A DNA stretch of 64,000 nt from Umbelopsis isabellina (Eukaryota > Mucoromycota > Umbelopsidomycetes > Umbelopsidales > Umbelopsidaceae), in assembly GCA_016758905.1 (NCBI GenBank), contig JAEPQZ010000011.1, forward strand, positions 806,001 through 870,000, written 5' to 3'. This document shows positions 58,051 to 64,000 of the stretch, one piece after another. The translations under genes and the position numbers were made by a program. Below the pieces are notes generated by a model. The model was not told the DNA's origin. It worked only from the letters and a program-made list of their open reading frames with translations, and made no database searches. Position 1 is the first letter of the stretch, and each line of letters begins with the position of its first letter.

Positions 58051-58107
58051 TGAGGTCATGGCTGCCTTAAGCCATCTGATGAGACCTTTGGCATGGTCGA
58101 AACCTCA
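58051..58107 (+). ncRNA. Type III hammerhead ribozyme, core and stems complete
   Basis: Self-cleaving RNA motif read 5' to 3'. Stem III TGAGGT (58051-58056) pairs with ACCTCA (58102-58107). The cleavage-site C is 58057, giving the GUC triplet. Stem I ATGGCT (58058-58063), loop GCCTTA, AGCCAT (58070-58075). Core CTGATGA 58076-58082. Stem II GACC (58083-58086), loop TTTGGCAT, GGTC (58095-58098). Core GAA 58099-58101, with A15.1-U16.1 present. All 16 stem pairs are Watson-Crick, and G10.1-C11.1 is present. Open stem III defines type III. Cleavage would fall after 58057. Hammerheads are known from viroid-like RNAs, retrozymes, Penelope-like elements and some fungal circular RNAs; which of these this belongs to is open. 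Activity is not shown. Confidence 0.85.
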
Positions 58108-58252
58108 AAAATCTCATTTTCTCTTTTCACTATTCTCCTCTCATGTTTTCTTAAATAAAAATTTTTAGAGATTATGAGTAAAATTATTCACATAATAAAT
58201 TTTGGCTGCACAATTCTTTGCCTATATTACTTTGTTACAACTCTCGATCGTA

Positions 58253-58376
58253 CCCTGTGAAGCTTTAATAACAAGGTAGACCATACTCTTTAGAGTGCCA
58301 CAGGGAGACTTTCAAACTGCTCCAGCTCTCTCGCTTCTGGAGCAGAAGCCCTAGCTGACCTGGTCCGAAGGATCAG
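58253..58376 (+). repeat. Three 7-bp-stem hairpins in a row
   Basis: CCCTGTG (58253-58259) pairs with CACAGGG (58299-58305). GCTCCAG (58319-58325) pairs with CTGGAGC (58337-58343) around an 11-base loop. CTGGTCC (58360-58366) pairs with GGATCAG (58370-58376), with one G-U, around GAA. They may be a second structured RNA or the continuation of the element carrying the ribozyme. Confidence 0.45.
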
Positions 58377-58798
58377 AAGTTCACTGACAATGCTGCACTA
58401 CGCAAATGTTGGCTATTGCTAAATTGCGCCGTCGCGTGAGCGAAGTAGGCTCTATTAACTTGACAACACCTGACGACTTGCTCTTATTGGCTCAAATATA
58501 TTTCTCTTTCCATTAAATATGTCTTCTCTTTGCCTACTTCTTTGACAAACCGCCTATAGATAGCTCACCGGATTTCGGACGACGTCATGTTGTGATTTAT
58601 GGGATAATTTCGTTCCAGCTCTGCGAAGAGCAAATCAATCTGTTTATTTTACAGTGTTTTTAAGAATTTTTGAAAAACAATTTGGCAATTAAAAGCGGGA
58701 CATAAGACGTACAAGGAAGTATAGGTCTAAAGGTCAATTATAATACAGCTTTTCAATCACGTTTGAATATCTTGATTATATAGTACAGATAGACGCGT

Positions 58799-61700
58799 CT
58801 ATCGTTTATTACGGGTAGGACAGAGTGGGGCATAATGGCCAGGCTGTAAAATAACAAAGCAAATTAGAAACCAACACATACACCAATGACGCATGTATGA
58901 AGCTTACCTTTCCACAGAGATAACAATTGTTGCCTCCTCCATTGGCTTGGAAATTATTGGCAGGTCTAGCTTGATTGTTATCTTCCACAAGTTCATAAAA
59001 GTTGCATCGAGAGATCCTGGATTCTTGAGGACAAGTATAGAACATCTTGCCGGCGTTGGCACTAGTTGTCTTCTTGATTGTTTTAGTAACCGCTGTTAAT
59101 CCACATTGACACACCTTTCGCTGGCCAGAAGAGCCACCAGCTTTCTCGTGTACAGATCTATATGTTTTCATCGTGGTTGGAGACTAAAATTTTCAAAGAA
59201 AACATGTTGAGGCATTGAAATGACCATTTTCTCCATACGTCAATAATGGAAACTTACAGTGTTCATAGCAATGGCTTGGGTCGCTGAAAAAGGAGTATCT
59301 TGAAATTCAAAAAACCCACATCCCGACCCATCTTGTTCAAAATCAGCTGCACATTTGAAGAAAGTTCTGCCTTTGTTAGGTCCATCCCTAGTCACGTTCC
59401 TTTGTATGGTAGATTCTCCGCATGAACATTTTGGTACAACCGTGGCTTCGACAGTGGGTACATTAGATGGTGGAGGTGGTCGACGGCTTTGTGTTTTCAA
59501 CTCATCCTCCCAAGCAAAGTATTGGCATCTTGTAGAATGACCATTCGGCGTTGAACAAGAATAAAATATCCTGCCATGGTTTAGGCCATGATTTGTTACT
59601 AGTCGACCAATAGTTGGTTTATTGCAGTCGCATTTTGGGCCATCTTTTGGTGGCCTTTCATCCGTCCACACAAAGTATTCACAATCGTTTAGACTGTTGA
59701 CACAACGATAAAAGTCACGGCCCTTGTTTGGTCCTTCCTTCTTCGCTGTCATGCGGCCTGTGGGCAAACCACACTTGCAGTTAGGATTATTTTGATTTCC
59801 ACTATTTGGTCCCGGAAGCCCGAAACTATTTGACCTGTGGTTATCATCATTATTTCTTGGTCCTCTCCTTCCTCCTCCTCCAGCGGAACCGCCGTTTTCA
59901 CCACCCCATGGTGAAGGAGGACCTCCGGGTGGTGGATTCCCAGGTGGCGGCGGACGACCATTACCGCTACCATTGGCATGATTGCTTCCATCACCATTTG
60001 CGCCTAGTTGTTTATGGAAGGAGTCAATTATTTTTTGGAACTCATTGCTTGTCTTCATAAACATGTTGCGGTATCGTAGAACACTCTGTTGCACTACATT
60101 GTCCTTGGTTTTCTGGCCTTCACATATCCGTTTTAAATCGACCTCCATCTCGCGACGTAAAAACGGCTTGCTTAAACTCATATCGAGGCCAATTTCATCG
60201 TAGCCCAGAACCAGAGCAATGCCGGTGCTAGTAGGATGAAAGTATATTCCTTGCTTGAGAGCGTAGTCGCGACTTAGGACAGTCTTGATATGCTCGTGAA
60301 TCGTAGCATCTGTTCCAATTTCATTCTTTTCCATGAGACCGATGAGATCAGTCTCCGTCAACATGTTTGGTGCAGTGGTGTGAGATTCAGTCATTTCAAA
60401 AATAGTGGGTATAAAAGTCTGGTTTTGTTGAAAGTTGGGTATTTGTGATCCAGACCATTTATCATAAGTATAAATGTCGAGATAATTGCGCTCCAAAATG
60501 ACCAAGCCCTTGGTATCAAATTGCTCTTCAGCAATGTCAATTTCTACCACTGTTTCTGACCCTTTGGCATCTTTAGAACAAGCAGCTAGAAACGATCGGG
60601 CAATGAACTCATATACTCTTCGTTCCTTGCCGGTAAGTCCGTCGCCAGGTGCGGTGGGATGGATAGGAGGATGGGCTTTGTCGTTGTTACGACCTGTTCT
60701 TGGCCGCTCAAATCCCGTGTCTAACAGTTGTTGGGCATACCTACCCAATGCACGATCTTCACATTGCTTGGCAATGAAGTTTTTCAAGTCAAAATTTCCA
60801 TCGAACTGATCAGTCTCTGTTCTTGGATAGCTAATGAATCCTTTGGTATACAAGTTTTCAGCCACCTTCATGATATCGTCGGAAGTCATATTAAGTATAC
60901 GACAGGCCTTCTTGGTCATCTCGATCGTGGTCAATGGCAGTGGTTTCCTGTGAACATCGCGGTGTCAGTTTAATCAACTTGCAAGGATGGCTTATTCATA
61001 CGAACTTACCATTTAGATGTGAACTTTTCTTGCACTCGAGTTACAAGTGCTACTGGATTTTTCATACATTTGTCATACAGAACGAAACACATTCGGCGAT
61101 CAAAGAGATGGCCCCGCTTCCAATTAAACGTAGTTTTCAGAAAATTTTCGTTTTGCCCAGTACCATACTGGTTTTGTGTTGGTTGATTGTGGCGAACATC
61201 CAGTTTCCAGAACTTCTCAGGCACGAAATTTTTCACCGCCAAATGCCTATCCACAATAAATCCTAAAGTGGGAAATTGGCAACTACCATAGCTGATGACC
61301 TTTTTCTCCATCGAGTTGAAAGAGGATTGTATCCTTAAGGACTGAAGGCGAGTAAATGCTGCTCCTATTCGTAAATCTAGTTCTCTCCTAGCTTTCACTG
61401 CATTGACAGTTCGCATATCGAGTTCCGAAGGAGTTTGTGCTGCACGGTTGAGGTCTCTGTATATAAATGTATCAGCAAATAGAAATCAAAATTTTCAGCA
61501 ATGTGTTGTGAGCACGTACGCATATTGCATGGCTGAAAAGCGGGCTCGCCATACTTGAATGTTTCGGCGAACAGATTGACAAATCTCGGCCACATCAAAT
61601 CCAATTGCCTCGCCTTCTCGATCACAATCTGTCCAAATAAATAATACGTCTGCGCTTCGAATCTCTGTTCTCAAATTCTTAGCAACATTTTCATTGTCCT

Positions 61701-62044
61701 CAGGAATAGAGGTCACGAGTGGTGCCTCGAACAGTGTATCTATGGGGCAGGACTTCCAACCTCGGTACTGTTCAGGGAAGTCGATAGAGGCAATGTGACC
61801 CCTCACACTAGTCATGGTTATGGACACATTGCGATTGTTGATACTGTAATCAAAGTCATAGTTCTTAATGTACAGATTGTCGCTATTGCGCTGCAGAGCA
61901 TGACATTAGTTTTTTTTGTAAGTTGGTAGAAAGGCAACCGCTGTGAATACCAAGAATCCTTACAGTTTGATATCGCCCTTGTGACAGTATTCCAGATATT
62001 TGCTTGGCTGCACTGGGTTTCTCAGCCACGCACAAGATGCGCAT
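58799..62044 (-). CDS. TOP3: DNA topoisomerase III (type IA) with four GRF fingers and a zinc knuckle
   Basis: Single-strand decatenase that works with RecQ helicase and Rmi1. Six exons (62044-61964, 61890-61520, 61456-61010, 60947-59258, 59183-58908, 58843-58799) give 969 residues. The TOPRIM domain opens MRILCVAEKPSAAKQISG and has FIWTDCDREGEAIG. The active-site region is GFISYPRTETDQFD with the catalytic tyrosine. KNEIGTDATIHEHI and the RREME block follow. After a Gly/Pro-rich linker come four GRF-type zinc fingers (CKCGLPTGR, CDCNKPTIG, CSCGESTIQ, CQCGLTAVT) and a terminal CCHC knuckle (CYLCGKPGHYAPLC). The architecture is closer to animal TOP3A than to yeast Top3. The start matches the conserved family N-terminus. 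Confidence 0.96.
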
Positions 62045-62603
62045 AGATTATCACCAGTGGCAAAGTCAGGAATGCAGACGTGCTTTCCTAATACACCAAA
62101 GAAAGACAAAAACGTGTCACTAACGCGTGTCCCTACTTTTTCTGGGCTTCTCACAAAAATTTGCGGCTTCTCGACGCGAAAATCTCGGATTGAAAAAATT
62201 CTCGTGCCTTAGGCAATAAATCTACTATCAACAAATCCGTTTCAGTGCAGCTTTTTCCTTTAAAGAGATGAAATTGTATAAGTCATTGGGCAACGATCAG
62301 TGTTCATTAAAGCACCTTTTATGCATTTCAAACTTAAAATGCAATAACGGACGTGCCGGGTACTATCGAAGGAGTGTCTTGGTATTTAATGGTACCACAA
62401 ACGAGCTCTCAGCGATTAAAGCTCTAAAAGATTTCTTGCTACCAATAGGTGCTACTCTGAAATGCGTTTGTATTGGTCCAGTATTTGTTACTGACTCTTT
62501 TGGGTCATACATGTTACCCGTCCCAGGTTTCGCATTAGCAGTCACATGGATTTCCATCTGACAAGGTTATCGGAATGCTAGGTGAAGCAATGTAGTGCCT
62601 GTT
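62045..62603. promoter_or_regulatory. Divergent upstream region, TOP3 and MFS gene
   Basis: 559 bp. Two overlapping open frames on opposite strands (62268-62561 + and 62363-62557 -) have ATG starts but no recognised motif or splice support. I do not call them as genes. Confidence 0.4.
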
Positions 62604-64000
62604 ATGCCTTACATTTCGGCAAAGCTTTTATATACGTTTTTGTTCGCATGTCAAGGCTCGGCTCCAGTGTACCTTGCGCTTTTTTATTCCGAGCAGCTTG
62701 GGCTAAAGCGGGACCAAATAGGCATATTGGCAGCTATCGGTAACTTTTCTTGGCTATTTATGACACTACAGCATGACCATTCACAAACCTAACGCCTCTT
62801 GTGTTCGTTTATAACAGCTCCGTTTGTATCAGCTATTGCCTGTCCATTATGGACGGCTGTTGCAGATAAGACGAAGACACACCGCTATATCATGTGTATC
62901 ATACATACTCTTGCTACCATTGCCATTGTGAGTGTCATGGGCATCCCTGTGCTGGTACAAAGTATCGAGGACGAAAAAGCTCGCAACTCTCTCACCATTG
63001 TCTTAGCCGGAGCGGCCTCTTTATGCTTTGCATTCTTTGGTGTTCCGGTAGGCCCATTAGTCGATGGTGGTGTTCTCAAAATTTTAGGAAAGAACAAGGA
63101 TCAGTATGGTAAGTGAAAGAAGCGGAACGCTAAGTTATACAGCAATTGGTTGTTCGGATGAGGCGAGCACTAAGCAATATTTTACCAAATAGGCCGACAA
63201 AGAATGTTTGGGTCGATTTCGTTTGGCATTGCATCGTCGCTCGTCGGAGCCATTGCAGATTGGACGCAAGACATGAATGCGATATTTTATGTATATGCAA
63301 CGTCATCTGTATTCTTCATACTAGTGGCAGGCAACACATTCTTTAAAGCGGAAAAAGTCGAACTTATAGCTGGGGCAAAACCATTCCTGATGCGTCCCAG
63401 TTCTCGCAGTAGTGGGTTCCGAGCCAGTCCATCAGCCGTAGGCTCGGATCTCCGATCCAACCCAGAAGCTGACGGATCAAGAGCGCGGCGGAAGGTCATT
63501 AGCCGGTTTTCGGTACAAGATCCTGATATCCCAGATATTGAGAGCAGTGATGAAGAGGACCTCATTCCCATTCGTGAAAATGAAATACAGCGATTGGTGC
63601 AGTTTGCTACCGAATCAAGTATTATTGAAGCTGTTAATTTGAGCAATCCTCCGGCGTCACGAAGACGGTCTTCCGCGACCGATAATGCATCTATCGACAG
63701 TAGCTACAGCGCGCTTGAACCTATACCCACTACATTTTTAGAGTTAATCAAGCAACCTAAAGTATTTCTGTTCTTTATCACCATGATGTTGATGGGAGTG
63801 GCCATCAACATGGTTCTTAGCTTCTTTTTCATCTTTTTGAGAGATGAGTTGGAAGCTAGTTCAACGCTAACAGGGATGACTGGTTTGGTTGGAGCTGCCA
63901 CGGAATTGTTATTTTTCTTCTACAGCAAAGATGTAAGAATATTAAATTTTAATTTTTTTCAAACTACACGCTACCGGTCCCCATAATGAGGAAATTACTA
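62604..64000 (+). CDS. MFS_1-like membrane transporter, 5' part
   Basis: Polytopic transporter resembling the MFS_1_like (LacY/nucleoside symporter, MFSD6-type) branch. Three exons (62604-62739, 62818-63108, 63193-63932) give 389 residues, and the frame is open at a GTAAGA donor at 63933, so the rest lies past the window end. TM1-2 include the family-like LGLKRDQIGILAAIAPFVSA and the A-loop WTAVADKTKTHRY. GVPVGPLVDGGVLKILGKNKDQYGRQRMFGSISFG is a typical motif between TM5 and TM6 in this group. A charged Ser-rich loop of about 140 residues separates the halves. The start is the first ATG, and two further codons upstream are not ATG. Substrate unknown. Confidence 0.88.

Larger units (their letters stand above)
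57060..58798. other. 1.7 kb gap with ribozyme and structured sequence
   Basis: No protein gene is supported. The first ~700 bp are plain AT-rich DNA. From about 57799 to 58376 there are several long perfect inverted repeats and one hammerhead ribozyme motif, each listed separately. The minus strand has an unrecognised 64-codon open frame (58006-57812) lying across the hairpin tract. Confidence 0.6.

Noticed and set aside
62268-62561. 97-codon frame (and an antisense 64-codon frame) between TOP3 and the MFS gene
   Set aside because: Both have ATG starts but no domain, no introns that improve them, and they overlap each other in a divergent promoter.

Overview
The window is eukaryotic nuclear DNA from a filamentous fungus. 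Genes are compact, about 1-1.5 kb apart, and most carry short introns (roughly 45-110 bp, GTRNGT...YAG). Composition is AT-leaning. The protein set (Zn2Cys6 factor, GT62 mannosyltransferase, Mtc1, Ski3, endopolyphosphatase, AceTr/Ady2 transporter) is fungal, and gene style and protein character suggest an early-diverging lineage, most likely Mucoromycota. That placement is inference. I rebuilt 28 protein-coding genes. Where a gene has several exons I checked the splice phases by hand, and every model closes in frame.

Layout. 1-8 kb: spermidine synthase 3' end, an SLC35F-type transporter (-), TATA-binding protein (+), D-2-hydroxyglutarate dehydrogenase (+). 8-14 kb: Sec24 (+) and Mpp10 (-). 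14-21 kb: a GH3 beta-glucosidase with a PA14 insert and a Zn2Cys6 regulator, both on -. 21-26.5 kb: clamp-loader subunit Rfc3 (+), an Anp1/Mnn9-like mannosyltransferase (-), Pex16 (-). 26.4-28.4 kb: a gene-free, very AT-rich gap. 28.4-31.7 kb: a chromatin/transcription group made of an Sds3-like protein (+), a Sap30-like protein (-) and a short protein with Bdp1-like ends (+). 32.8-39.2 kb: a disordered lineage protein (+), Mus81 nuclease (-), vacuolar endopolyphosphatase (-). 40-49.8 kb: a disordered protein, a small mitochondrial coiled-coil membrane protein, Mtc1, a Golgi-type glycosyltransferase, an acetate/ammonium transporter, a twin CX3C protein and a tiny Ser/Lys/NPF protein. 49.9-57 kb: Ski3 (-, 13 exons), Erv1 (+), an F-box protein (+). 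57-58.8 kb: a 1.7 kb gap with strongly structured sequence. 58.8-64 kb: topoisomerase III (-) and an MFS transporter (+, runs off the end).

Most genes are housekeeping and do not form one pathway. Local themes are DNA maintenance (Rfc3, Mus81, Top3), RNA metabolism (Mpp10, Ski3), secretion and glycosylation (Sec24, two glycosyltransferases), and the Sds3/Sap30 pair, which belong to one histone deacetylase complex.

The most unusual signal is in the gap upstream of the topoisomerase 3' end. Positions 58051-58107 (+) match a complete type III hammerhead ribozyme: all core residues, three perfectly paired stems and a GUC cleavage triplet. It follows a hairpin-rich tract. Other notable points are a 221-residue protein with Bdp1-like motifs but no SANT domain that also carries SILK and RVxF PP1-docking motifs, three GC-AG introns, and a twin CX3C protein. 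I recognised no virus-like element, CRISPR array or tRNA gene.
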